From a bacterium (GTDB lineage: Bacteria; Armatimonadota; Fimbriimonadia; Fimbriimonadales; Fimbriimonadaceae), in the NCBI GenBank assembly GCA_027485645.1, contig JAIXQR010000003.1, forward strand, positions 62,001 to 126,000: a stretch of DNA of 64,000 bases, given 5' to 3'. Shown one piece after another: positions 16,716-24,704 of this stretch. The notes beneath the pieces were generated by a model. It saw nothing but the letters and a program-made list of their open reading frames with translations. It had not been told where the DNA came from and did no database searches. The translations under genes were made by a program, and so were the position numbers. How positions within the stretch are numbered: position 1 is the first letter of the stretch; each line of letters begins with the position of its first letter.

Positions 16716-18148
16716 CACCAAGCCACTCCCCGCCATCGCGATTTGTGTTCGACACAGCTCTTCTGGTTTGGCAAAACTTTGCACGGGTTGCAGAGCGCCC
16801 CGTCGTTGAAAATGCGCTTGGCTTGTGCCTGAAACTCGAGGTCGGCGGGACTAAACATCAGCCCCATCAGATCCAGCTTTTCCACCCCGATGCCATGCTC
16901 ACCGGTAATTGATCCACCCAGTTCGATGCAACGCCGCATGATCTCCTCTCCGGCCTCCACCACTCGCCGCACTTGGTCTGCGTCGCGGTCATCAAAGTAA
17001 AAGCACGGATGCAAGTTGCCGTCGCCCGCGTGGAATATGTTCGCCACCCCAATTTGATGCCGACTCGCGACTTCGTAAACCGTGTCCAGCATCTCGGGCA
17101 ATTTTGAGCGCGGAATCACGCCGTCGTGCGTGACGATGCTCGGCGCCAGCCGCCCCATTGCACCCACTCCTTTCTTGCGGGCAGTCCAAAGCTTCTGTCG
17201 TGCCGCTTCGTCCTCGGCGGTCTCAAGGTTGAGGCAGTTCTGCGCGCGGCAAATGGCGTCGACGGTGGCCATTTCTGCCTTGACAATTTCGGCGGAATCA
17301 CCATCGCACTCCACAAGGAGCAACGCCTCCGTTCCCGCCGGATATTCGAGCCCAAATGCTGCCTTAAGCGCGCCAAGAATCCCGCGGTCCATGATTTCTA
17401 GGGCCGCCGGGATGGTGCCCGAGGCAATGATTTCCGCAACCGATTCCGTCGCCGCGCGAACCGTGCCAAATGCCACTAACGCGGTGATTACATGGTTCGG
17501 TAACGGCGTTAGGGTCACCCAGGCTTCGGTGGCTATGCCAAGGGTTCCTTCCGATCCGATAACGAGTCCGGCTAAATCCAGCCCCGGCCCACCCGGCACC
17601 CGGCTGCCCAGTTCAACCACGTCTCCTTCTGGCGTGACCATCGTGATGGCGACCACGTGGCTAGATGTAACGCCGTACTTCAGCGTGTGTGGTCCGCCCG
17701 CGTTCTCGGCAATGTTTCCGCCAAGCGTCGCCACGGTTTGAGAAGAAGGGTCGGGGGCGAAATGAAGTCCCGCCGCTTTCACCGCGTCCGAAAGCTTCTT
17801 GTTCGCAATCCCGGTTTGAGCAAGCATCTGGCGGTTCGGAAGGTCAATTTCCAGAATCTTCGTGAGCTTCTTTGTCGAGATTACGAGCCCGCCCAGCGCT
17901 GGTAGTGAGCCGCCACTGAGCCCTGTCCCGGCACCTCGTGCGGTGAACGGGACTTTGCGGACATTGCACCAGCGGACAAGCTCGGCAACCTCCGCCGTGG
18001 ATTCGGGCAGGGCCACTGCGACCGGCGGAAATCGGTCCACCGTGTAAGCGTCGCAATCGTAACCTCTTCGCGCCGCCGCGCCGGTCAAAAGCTGATCCGC
18101 GCGCAGAATCTGCGAGAGTTCTTGCAACCAACTGCGCTCAATTTCCAC
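16715..18148 (-). CDS. glcD: Glycolate oxidase subunit GlcD
   Basis: 477 residues. FAD-dependent 2-hydroxyacid dehydrogenase that oxidises glycolate to glyoxylate. FAD-binding motif RGAGTGLSGGSLP, the NIAENAGGPHTLKYGVT segment, and the C-terminal catalytic region IFHAGDGNLHP and GGSITGEHGIGVEKLDL are all diagnostic. Start GTG 18148. Divergent from ribH, with about 55 bases between the two starts. Confidence 0.95.
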   Translation of the reverse strand: MEIERSWLQELSQILRADQLLTGAAARRGYDCDAYTVDRFPPVAVALPESTAEVAELVRWCNVRKVPFTARGAGTGLSGGSLPALGGLVISTKKLTKILEIDLPNRQMLAQTGIANKKLSDAVKAAGLHFAPDPSSQTVATLGGNIAENAGGPHTLKYGVTSSHVVAITMVTPEGDVVELGSRVPGGPGLDLAGLVIGSEGTLGIATEAWVTLTPLPNHVITALVAFGTVRAATESVAEIIASGTIPAALEIMDRGILGALKAAFGLEYPAGTEALLLVECDGDSAEIVKAEMATVDAICRAQNCLNLETAEDEAARQKLWTARKKGVGAMGRLAPSIVTHDGVIPRSKLPEMLDTVYEVASRHQIGVANIFHAGDGNLHPCFYFDDRDADQVRRVVEAGEEIMRRCIELGGSITGEHGIGVEKLDLMGLMFSPADLEFQAQAKRIFNDGALCNPCKVLPNQKSCVEHKSRWRGVAW

Positions 18149-18154
18149 AAGTTC

Positions 18155-18160
18155 ATTGTC
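18155..18160 (-). promoter_or_regulatory. GACAAT, putative -10 directly before glcD
   Basis: Read on the minus strand it lies 6 bases before the GTG start at 18148. It deviates from consensus at the first and third positions. Confidence 0.35.
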
Positions 18161-18191
18161 TCACTTTCGGGCCAGTTCCTTTCCGGCAAGT

Positions 18192-18197
18192 TAAACT
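18192..18197 (+). promoter_or_regulatory. TAAACT, putative -10 directly before ribH
   Basis: Six bases (ACAGTT) separate it from the ATG at 18204; no Shine-Dalgarno sequence. Confidence 0.45.
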
Positions 18198-18203
18198 ACA
18201 GTT

Positions 18204-18662
18204 ATGAAAACCGTGCGTGGGTCGATGGATGCATCCTCGAAGCGCTTCGTCATCGTCGTGAGCCGCTGGAACGAAGCCATTACCAAGGAACTGCTCGAAG
18301 GCGCCCTCGATGAACTCGCCCGGCACGGCGATCCAGAAGTCACGGTGATCCACGTTCCCGGAACCTGGGAAATTCCCCCGGTCATCTCCGAACTGCTTTC
18401 TCGCCACGAGCGACCAGATGCCGTCATCGCCCTCGGTTGCATCATGCAAGGTCAAACCCCGCATGCCCGCTTGCTTGGTGGCGACGTAAGCGGTGCGCTC
18501 ATGGGACTGCAAGTTCAGTACGCCGCTCCGGTCGCTTGGGGAATCCTCACGCCAGACACCCAAGACCAAGCATGGGATCGCGCCGGGCTGAAGATGGGCA
18601 ATAAAGGTCGCGAAGCTGCGCTGGCTGCCATTGAACTCAGCAGCGTGTTGGATCAAATTTGA
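18204..18662 (+). CDS. ribH: 6,7-dimethyl-8-ribityllumazine synthase
   Basis: 152 residues. Condenses the ribitylaminopyrimidine with a four-carbon phosphate to lumazine, the substrate of riboflavin synthase. The chain shows FVIVVSRWNEAITKELLEGA, VPGTWEIPPV (substrate-binding turn), ALGCIMQGQTPH and GILTPDTQDQAWDRAG with the NKGREAA helix, all at normal spacing. The stop overlaps the TTG start of the next gene (TTGA). Confidence 0.96.
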   Translation: MKTVRGSMDASSKRFVIVVSRWNEAITKELLEGALDELARHGDPEVTVIHVPGTWEIPPVISELLSRHERPDAVIALGCIMQGQTPHARLLGGDVSGALMGLQVQYAAPVAWGILTPDTQDQAWDRAGLKMGNKGREAALAAIELSSVLDQI

Positions 18663-19420
18663 CCGCGCTCGAGTTTAGCGGTCTTGTCTTCTTTGGGGCC
18701 ATTGCAAGCGGAATCAACGTGATCGCTGGCGGAGGCACCCTCGTCACTTTCCCGTTCCTCACGTTCGGCATGCAGATGCCGGCAAACGTCGCGAACGCGA
18801 CCAACTCGGTTTCGCTCTGGCCCGGTTCTCTGGGCGGAGTGTTTGGGCTTCGTGCCCTGTTCCCAAAGGTCAAAACTCAGCTGCTCCAGCTGGCCGTCCC
18901 CACAATTATCGGAGCGACTCTGGGTGCGTGGCTGTTTGTGACTTCGGGCGAGTCGGCGTTTAAGAAGGTCGTTCCGTATCTGATCCTGTTCGCAGCGCTG
19001 CTCCTGCTCTTCCAGCCAAAAATCAAAAAGTTTCTCCTCGGCGATCGCCCGCACGTGCCGCTCTGGCTCGGCATCTTCATGCAGTTTCTCGTCGCGCTCT
19101 ACGGCGGCTACTTTGGCGCGGGCATGGGAATCATGATGATGGCGGCCTTTGCCCTCTTCATCGACGCTGACACCCACGAAATCAACCTGATCAAAAACTC
19201 GCTCGGAGTCCTCATCAACTTCTCCGCGAGCCTGTACTTCTTCTTTTCCGGCATCGTGGACCTCCCCGCCGCCGGCGCCCTCACCATCGGTGCCGTCCTC
19301 GGTGGCTACGGCATGGCCCGCTGGAGCCTCCGCGTCCCGCCCGACAAGCTCAGAACCGGCGTCGCTATCTACGGCGTCCTCATGGCCGGCATCTACTTCG
19401 TGCAGTCGCTGAGGGGTTAG
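18659..19420 (+). CDS. TauE/SafE-family membrane permease
   Basis: 253 residues with about eight hydrophobic helices. The repeated glycine-rich motifs GINVIAGGGTLVTFPFL (N-terminal half) and GYFGAGMGIMMMAAF (C-terminal half) are the marks of the TauE/SafE family, often called sulfite exporters; individual substrates vary and cannot be inferred. Start is TTG 18659 overlapping the ribH stop, so it is translationally coupled to ribH. There is no obvious functional link to riboflavin. Confidence 0.9.
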   Translation: MTALEFSGLVFFGAIASGINVIAGGGTLVTFPFLTFGMQMPANVANATNSVSLWPGSLGGVFGLRALFPKVKTQLLQLAVPTIIGATLGAWLFVTSGESAFKKVVPYLILFAALLLLFQPKIKKFLLGDRPHVPLWLGIFMQFLVALYGGYFGAGMGIMMMAAFALFIDADTHEINLIKNSLGVLINFSASLYFFFSGIVDLPAAGALTIGAVLGGYGMARWSLRVPPDKLRTGVAIYGVLMAGIYFVQSLRG

Positions 19421-19438
19421 TTTCGTTACGACGCAGGC

Positions 19439-20296
19439 TTACGCCGCCTGCGCCAGACGCGCGTAGTCTCCATTCATGATCCGCTCATACGCCCCGGTCA
19501 AGTACCACCGCTCTAACTCTTGAGCCCGGTGGACGGGCATAGGGTGAGTGAAGGTTTTGCCGTACATCATGAACAGCACTGCCTTCCCGATCTGATCTAG
19601 CGTGTCGGCGTCCTGATAAGCCCGCGCCTGGTCCATGAAGGCCTCGCGGTTCTGCTCGTGGCGTAATCGGCTTGGTCCTGCCGTAAGCGAAATCTGCGAA
19701 TCCAAGCTCGTCGTTAACGACTGCGAAACTAACAACCCGGCACGATCGGCTGAGAACTCCGCTTGCCGCGACCACTCGTAGTACGCGAGCACCAAGGCAT
19801 AAGAGGCTACGTCCGTCGTCCCCAATGTCCGCTTGCCCAGCAAGTCCAGCAAAGCAAACAGCACCGCACCGACGCTGAAGTACAGCACGTGGTTCGCCTT
19901 AATGTGTCCCAGCTCGTGGCCAATCAGGTGGTAGAGCTGCTCGTCCGAAAGGTTGTCCACAATCCCCGATCGCAGCGTGATATAGGGCCGCTCGACTCCA
20001 CCCGCAAAGGCGTTTGGAAACGGATTGTTCGTAATGTAAAGCTCCGGCTCCGGCATATCCAGCACCGCGCAGCTCTCCTTCAAAATCCGATGCAACGTCG
20101 GATATTGGTTAGGTCCACACCGAACCGACATGGACATATTCATCACGTAGAACCACCGGTCGAAACCGACCTCGTAAAACTTCCGCATCACCAACGGAAG
20201 CAGTGGCACCTTCTGGAGCTTCTCCAATGCCCATCGGTCGGCGTCAGAAACGAAGGCGTCGGCAGAAATACCCGTGAGAAGTTTGCGGTCCGGCAT
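19439..20296 (-). CDS. M48-family metalloprotease
   Basis: 285 residues. Zinc peptidase of the HtpX/Ste24 superfamily: the catalytic motif HELGH lies in LIGHELGHIKANHVL, followed by a hydrophobic stretch and the second zinc-ligand glutamate in RQAEFSADRAG. One or two helices after the motif suggest membrane attachment. The start ATG 20296 gives MPDRKLLTGIS; upstream codons up to 20374 are in frame but look non-coding. Convergent with the TauE-type gene. Likely envelope proteolysis; substrate unknown. Confidence 0.88.
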   Translation of the reverse strand: MPDRKLLTGISADAFVSDADRWALEKLQKVPLLPLVMRKFYEVGFDRWFYVMNMSMSVRCGPNQYPTLHRILKESCAVLDMPEPELYITNNPFPNAFAGGVERPYITLRSGIVDNLSDEQLYHLIGHELGHIKANHVLYFSVGAVLFALLDLLGKRTLGTTDVASYALVLAYYEWSRQAEFSADRAGLLVSQSLTTSLDSQISLTAGPSRLRHEQNREAFMDQARAYQDADTLDQIGKAVLFMMYGKTFTHPMPVHRAQELERWYLTGAYERIMNGDYARLAQAA

Positions 20297-20425
20297 GGCT
20301 GTGGGATTAGTGTAGAGGCAACCGGTTCCGAAAGGGGCATTTAGTCCCTGATCAACGGCGCGATGCCCTAACATAGCTTACGTCGAGCCCGCAACCTTAA
20401 CCGCGGCACGACGGAGACAAAGACA

Positions 20426-20938
20426 ATGCTGTTTGGAGACGTTCTTGCCGTTATCACCGGGTTTATTGCCCTCACGCTTACCAGTTGGGCAGCCCTATTG
20501 GCCGCTGGACTCATGTTCGATGCCAAGGTCCACCGTGCCCACACGAAACTGCAAGGCGGATTCTGGGGCCCCATGCTCCACGGCGTAGGAATCCTTCTGG
20601 TTCTCGGAGGTCTCGGTCTCGCGTTGCTAAACGCCCCGGCCCCGGGAGTCAAGTTCCTGGGTGCGGCCCTCATCGGTGGCCTGCTCGCCATCGGCACCGT
20701 CGGCGGAGCCGGACTTGCTCGCCTGGTCGCCATCCGAATGCGAGAACAGCACACGGACATGTCCGAGTTCACCGCCTTCTCCCGAAGCTCGCTCATCCTA
20801 GTCGGCGTTGGGCTGCTTCCTTTGCTCGGCTGGTTCCTCTTCCTCCCCGCCATGCTCTGCATCGCCTTCGGTGCCGGCTGGTCGGCTCTGCTTGGTAAGC
20901 AGAGAGTCAAAGCCCTCGAGCCAACTCCGCTGCAGTAA
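20426..20938 (+). CDS. Small integral membrane protein of unknown function
   Basis: 170 residues with four predicted membrane helices (starting near residues 6, 47, 75 and 120) and short loops. No family recognised. ATG 20426 follows a weak GGAG. It lies 12 bases before the DUF1800 gene and may be in the same transcript. Confidence 0.75.
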   Translation: MLFGDVLAVITGFIALTLTSWAALLAAGLMFDAKVHRAHTKLQGGFWGPMLHGVGILLVLGGLGLALLNAPAPGVKFLGAALIGGLLAIGTVGGAGLARLVAIRMREQHTDMSEFTAFSRSSLILVGVGLLPLLGWFLFLPAMLCIAFGAGWSALLGKQRVKALEPTPLQ

Positions 20939-20950
20939 GGAAGGCGACTC

Positions 20951-22342
20951 ATGCAAGACCAACCCAACATCTCCCGGCGCGATGCCCTCGCCCTCGGCTT
21001 GGCCGCGGGCGGTGCTGCCCTCCTTGCTGGTTGCTCCGATGTCTCCCGACGCATCTCCCCCGAAGGAAAGGCCCTCAAAGCCCCCTCCGGTAACGTCGCC
21101 GAAGAAGTTCGCCTGGCCAACCGCCTCACCTTCGGCCCGCAGGGCGAGGATCTCGTCGAAATCAAGTCGCTCGGCCGAAAAGGTTGGGTGAAAAAGCAGC
21201 TCGCTGCAGATCAGCAAGATGATCCGCGCCTCCTGCTCCAGCTCCGCCGACTCTCCGCCATCTATTACGAAGGCGGCGAACTCCGCGACCTGCCCGACTA
21301 CGAAGTCATTCGGCACCTCCAACAAGCCGCCGTCCTGCGCGCCGTCTACAGCCCAAATCAGCTCCAGGAGCGAATGGTCGACTTCTGGTCGAACCACTTC
21401 AACCTGTACGGCCGAAAGTGGCCGATCGCCTATAGCGTCCCCGAGGACACCCGCAAGGTCATTCGTCAACACGCCCTCGGCCGGTTCGAAGACATGCTCA
21501 TGGCCAGCGCCAAAAGCCCGGCGATGCTCCAATACCTAGACAACCAGATCAACCGCAAAGGCGTCCCAAACGAGAACTACGCCCGGGAAATCATGGAACT
21601 CCACACCCTCGGCGTGGGTGGCGGCTATAGCCAGAAAGACGTCATGGAAGTCGCCCGCTGCTTCACCGGCTGGGGCATCCAAACCGGATTCCTAAAGCGA
21701 CGCGGCGCCTTCCTCTTCGAATCCGAAAAACACGATGACGGCGCAAAGATCGTCCTCGGCAAAAAAATCGACGCCGGCCAAGGCGAGAAGGACGGCGAGA
21801 TCGTCATCGACATCCTCGCCCACCACCCCCAAACCGCCAACTTCCTCTGCCGAAAACTCGCCCGCTACTTCCTGGGCGATGAGCCCGAGCCTGTCATCAA
21901 CCAGATGAAGGCCGCCTACCTCGCCAGCAAAGGCGACATCAAGGAAACCTTGAAGCCGATGCTCATGGGCAACGCGCTCCTCGACGCTCCCCCCATCTTC
22001 AAGCGCCCGTTCGACTACGCCGTCAGCGCCGTCCGCGCCAGCGGAGCCCAAACCGACGCCGGCCCCGGCCTCCTGAAGCACCTATTCGACATGGGCCAAC
22101 CGCTCTACGAATGGCCGATGCCCGATGGCTACCCCGACGAGACCCAAGCCTGGACCGGCGGCATGCTCGCCCGCTGGAACTTCGCCGCCGACCTCGCCGC
22201 CAACCGCATCCAAGGAACGCAAATCCCCGATGCAAAAATCGCCGGTGCCGGAATCGCCACCCTCTCGACAAAAGTGCTTGCCGAACAACCCAAAACCGGG
22301 CTCGCCCTCATGCTCATGGCTCCAGCCTTCCAGTGGAAATAA
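20951..22342 (+). CDS. DUF1800-family protein, exported
   Basis: 463 residues. N-terminal twin-arginine-like segment SRRDALALGLAAGGAALLAGC, which also looks like a lipobox. DUF1800 hallmarks: FGPQGEDL, QERMVDFWSNHFN, NYAREIMELHTLGV and the GWGIQT cysteine-rich turn. DUF1800 and DUF1501 proteins are normally encoded as a pair, as here, in many environmental bacteria; their role is not established, though secretion by the Tat route is typical. SD AAGGA precedes ATG 20951. Confidence 0.9.
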   Translation: MQDQPNISRRDALALGLAAGGAALLAGCSDVSRRISPEGKALKAPSGNVAEEVRLANRLTFGPQGEDLVEIKSLGRKGWVKKQLAADQQDDPRLLLQLRRLSAIYYEGGELRDLPDYEVIRHLQQAAVLRAVYSPNQLQERMVDFWSNHFNLYGRKWPIAYSVPEDTRKVIRQHALGRFEDMLMASAKSPAMLQYLDNQINRKGVPNENYAREIMELHTLGVGGGYSQKDVMEVARCFTGWGIQTGFLKRRGAFLFESEKHDDGAKIVLGKKIDAGQGEKDGEIVIDILAHHPQTANFLCRKLARYFLGDEPEPVINQMKAAYLASKGDIKETLKPMLMGNALLDAPPIFKRPFDYAVSAVRASGAQTDAGPGLLKHLFDMGQPLYEWPMPDGYPDETQAWTGGMLARWNFAADLAANRIQGTQIPDAKIAGAGIATLSTKVLAEQPKTGLALMLMAPAFQWK

Positions 22343-22344
22343 AA

Positions 22345-23673
22345 ATGCCAAACCCACAGAAAATTTCAGGACCCTGGATCTCCTGCGACGGCGATGGAAA
22401 CTACGGCCGTCCCGAAGTCATCCGCCAACCAAAAGCGTCAACAAAAATCGAAGGCGTTTCCCGCCGCGGCCTCCTCGTCGGCGCATCCATGGCCAGCCTC
22501 GCCTGGGCCAGCCGAGGCACCGCCCTCGCCGGATTCACCGTCTCAGAAGAAAAGAAGGACAACGTCCTCATCGTCATCTTCCTGCGCGGCGGAGCCGACG
22601 GAATGAGCGTCCTCGTGCCTTTCTTCGAGGACCAGTACTACAAAATTCGGCCCAACATCGCCATCACCGAACGGCAATCCATCAAGCTCGACGACAAGTT
22701 CGGCCTGCACCCCGCCTTCGATCCCATCAAGCCGCTCATCGAAGAAAAGAAGCTCCTCGCCATCCATGCCGTTGGTAGCTTCGACCAAACCCGCAGCCAC
22801 TTCGAAGCCATGAGCGCCATGGAGCGCGGCCTCGCCAACGACGGAGCCGGCCCTGCCAGCGGCTGGCTCGGTCGCTACCTCGCCGCCTCCGCCCGACCCG
22901 ACCACACCCCGCTTCGCGCTGTCGCCTTCGGCAGCACCATGCCCGACGCCTTCCGCGGCGGACTCAATGCCATCGGCCTCAACAGCATCGCCGACTATCG
23001 CCTCAACGGAAGCGATGAAGAGCGAAAAGAACTCATCCAACGCCTGCGCAAACTCTGCGCCGAAGGCGACGACGCTGCCTCCGAAGCCGGCCGCAGCACC
23101 CTCGCCGTTCTCGACTCGGTGCAGAACCTAAAAATGAGCACCGACCTCGAAGCTCGCGGCATCAAGTATCCCGAAACCGGCCTCGGCCAAGGCCTCAAAG
23201 AGACCGCCACCCTCATGCGATCTGGCATCGGAATGGAAGTCGCCTTCCTCAACATGGGCGGCTGGGACACCCACGTCACCCAAGGCTCAACCGCCGGCTG
23301 GATGCCCGGACTCCTTGGCGAACTCGGAACCGCCCTCGGCGCCTTCGCGAAAGACCTCGGCCCCCTCCTCGATAAAGCCACCATCGTCGTCAAGTCCGAA
23401 TTCGGTCGCCGCGCCTACGAAAACGGCGGCCTCGGCACCGATCACGGCCGCGCCGGAGCCATGCTCGTCATGGGCGGCGGAATCAAAAAGCCCGGCGTCT
23501 ACGCCGACTGGCCAGGACTAAAGCCCGACGAACTCGAAGGCCCCGGAGACCTTCGCGTTACCACCGACTACCGCAGCGTATTAAAGGAAATCCTTGCCAA
23601 ACGCCACGGATTCAGCGACGCCGGAGAAGTCTTCCCCTCTTTCAAAGGCGCAACTTCAAACTTCCTGGCGTAG
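22345..23673 (+). CDS. DUF1501-family protein, Tat-exported
   Basis: 442 residues. Start ATG 22345, 3 bases after the DUF1800 stop; the open frame upstream of it overlaps DUF1800 and is not coding. Tat signal SRRGLLVGASMASLAWASRG. The core is an alkaline-phosphatase-like fold: VIFLRGGADGMSVLVP at the start, MGGWDTHVTQG in the middle and FGRRAYENGGLGTDHGRA with probable metal ligands toward the end, typical of the sulfatase-related DUF1501 family. Partner of the preceding DUF1800 gene. Confidence 0.92.
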   Translation: MPNPQKISGPWISCDGDGNYGRPEVIRQPKASTKIEGVSRRGLLVGASMASLAWASRGTALAGFTVSEEKKDNVLIVIFLRGGADGMSVLVPFFEDQYYKIRPNIAITERQSIKLDDKFGLHPAFDPIKPLIEEKKLLAIHAVGSFDQTRSHFEAMSAMERGLANDGAGPASGWLGRYLAASARPDHTPLRAVAFGSTMPDAFRGGLNAIGLNSIADYRLNGSDEERKELIQRLRKLCAEGDDAASEAGRSTLAVLDSVQNLKMSTDLEARGIKYPETGLGQGLKETATLMRSGIGMEVAFLNMGGWDTHVTQGSTAGWMPGLLGELGTALGAFAKDLGPLLDKATIVVKSEFGRRAYENGGLGTDHGRAGAMLVMGGGIKKPGVYADWPGLKPDELEGPGDLRVTTDYRSVLKEILAKRHGFSDAGEVFPSFKGATSNFLA

Positions 23674-23682
23674 CAACCGAAG

Positions 23683-23700
23683 AATGGTCCTAGGACCATT
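23683..23700. other. 18-bp perfect palindrome after the DUF1501 gene
   Basis: AATGGTCCTAGGACCATT, 9 bases past the stop codon, followed by a second small dyad CCCGGTCCGGG. No T-run follows, so it is more likely a protein site or an RNA-stabilising hairpin than an intrinsic terminator. Confidence 0.4.
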
Positions 23701-23797
23701 CCCGGTCCGGGAACGCTTTTCAAACACCAGCGTTGAAATACGTGTAAGTAGAGTCGCGAAAAAAAGTACGTGACCGAAGCGAGTGACCGTATCCTCA

Positions 23798-23870
23798 GCC
23801 GGGGCTGTTTCCTCCCCCAAAATAACCAGCTAGCTGGTGACGCGCAAAACCCTAGCCCCGGCATTTTTCT
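23798..23870 (+). terminator. Large stem-loop with T-run upstream of accB-like gene
   Basis: GCCGGGGCT (23798-23806) pairs perfectly with AGCCCCGGC (23854-23862) and is followed by ATTTTTCTT. Inside the loop is a 14-bp palindrome ACCAGCTAGCTGGT (23825-23838). It can serve as intrinsic terminator for the DUF1800/DUF1501 transcript or for a short RNA made in this gap, and stops 8 bases before the promoter-like TACACT of the next operon. Confidence 0.55.
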
Positions 23871-23877
23871 TACTCGG

Positions 23878-23883
23878 TACACT
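23878..23883 (+). promoter_or_regulatory. TACACT, putative -10 of the accB-folD operon
   Basis: Nine bases before the ATG at 23893, just downstream of the T-run of the preceding stem-loop. Weak consensus match; no ribosome binding site between it and the start. Confidence 0.35.
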
Positions 23884-23892
23884 CCAAAAAGA

Positions 23893-24321
23893 ATGGAGAA
23901 AGAACCCGCAAGCATGGAGACCCAAACTGGTTCAGCTTGGTCGTCGGTTCGGCACGCGCTTTCAACCGCTCGCGCTCACGGCTTTGCCGAAGTTGAACTG
24001 AGCATTGGCGACACCAGCTTCTCCGCAACCCTCACCCCGGCTCCGGCAAAACCAAAACCCTCCGAAGCCACCACAACCGAGCCCGCGAAGGAAACCAAAA
24101 AGCCGATCAAGTCGAACTACGTTGGCTACTTCCGACCCACAAACCCACCGCTTGAAGTCGGACAAACCGTCACCGCCGGTCAAGTCGTCGGCCACATCGC
24201 CGTCCTCGGACTCGCAAACGACGTGGAGACCACCGTGGCTGGAACCATTCTAGAAGTCCTCGCCGAAGCCGACGTTCCCGTTCAATTTGGCCAAATCATC
24301 GCCTGGGTGGAACCAACATGA
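23893..24321 (+). CDS. BCCP-like protein lacking the biotin-attachment lysine
   Basis: 142 residues. The N-terminal 45 residues, a Pro/Ala/Lys-rich linker (about 48-73), and a C-terminal biotinyl domain (75-140, NYVGYFRPTNPP...) follow the plan of AccB, the biotin carboxyl carrier of acetyl-CoA carboxylase. But the turn that normally reads EAMKM reads AVLGL at 103-107, and the lysine position is Gly106. So this copy cannot be biotinylated. Plants and algae have similar BADC proteins, which replace BCCP in the complex and slow it; I infer a similar regulatory or scaffold role here. It is the first gene of an operon with accC. ATG 23893 is preferred over 23914; an upstream extension to 23770 overlaps the terminator. 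A true accB should exist elsewhere in the genome. Confidence 0.82.
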   Translation: MEKEPASMETQTGSAWSSVRHALSTARAHGFAEVELSIGDTSFSATLTPAPAKPKPSEATTTEPAKETKKPIKSNYVGYFRPTNPPLEVGQTVTAGQVVGHIAVLGLANDVETTVAGTILEVLAEADVPVQFGQIIAWVEPT

Positions 24322-24704
24322 CGCAATCCAAAACTCGAGGAAACACGCTGGTCAGCCTCCTGGCAACCCTCGCCATCATCGCCGTCCTCAGCGTCGCCCT
24401 CTTCTACGGTAGCGGCGCCTTCGGCGGCGAAAAGAAGAGCGCCCGGCCCGACGGAAAAGGCACCACCGTCCTCGGCGCGGCAAAATACGCCGCCAAAGAC
24501 GACGTCTGCCGCAGCAACCTCGGCCAAGTCCGTAGCGCCCTGCAAATCGTCGCCATGACCAACGAGGACCAGCCACCGGCCGATATCAAAGAAACCAAGC
24601 TTCCGTCCGAATTCTACGTTTGCCCGGTTGGCGGAGAAGCCTACGAATACAACCAAGCCGATGGCCTGGTGAAATGCCCCCACCCCGGCCACGGAAAATA
24701 CTGA
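24318..24704 (+). CDS. Type IV pilin / pseudopilin-like protein
   Basis: 128 residues. The N terminus RGNTLVSLLATLAIIAVL matches the prepilin pattern (Gly8 before the cleavage site, then a hydrophobic helix), but the first residue is Asn rather than Phe and position +5 is Ser instead of the conserved Glu. Residues 50-128 form a small soluble domain with Cys pairs (DDVCRSN, FYVCPVGG, VKCPHPGHGKY). Overlaps the previous gene (ATGA) and abuts accC, so it is embedded in the fatty-acid operon. Processing by a prepilin peptidase is plausible but unproven. Confidence 0.68.
   Translation: MTQSKTRGNTLVSLLATLAIIAVLSVALFYGSGAFGGEKKSARPDGKGTTVLGAAKYAAKDDVCRSNLGQVRSALQIVAMTNEDQPPADIKETKLPSEFYVCPVGGEAYEYNQADGLVKCPHPGHGKY

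Noticed and set aside
22111-22344. Open extension upstream of the DUF1501 gene
   Set aside because: It lies inside the DUF1800 gene in another frame and reads as low-complexity Arg/Pro/His; the real start is ATG 22345.
23798-23870. Possible c-di-GMP-I riboswitch because of a GGTGACGCGCAAAACC segment
   Set aside because: The first conserved GGCAAACC half and the later tetraloop-receptor part are missing, so only a partial chance resemblance remains.
23770-23892. N-terminal extension of the BCCP-like protein
   Set aside because: It crosses the stem-loop and T-run; MEKEPAS is the natural start.
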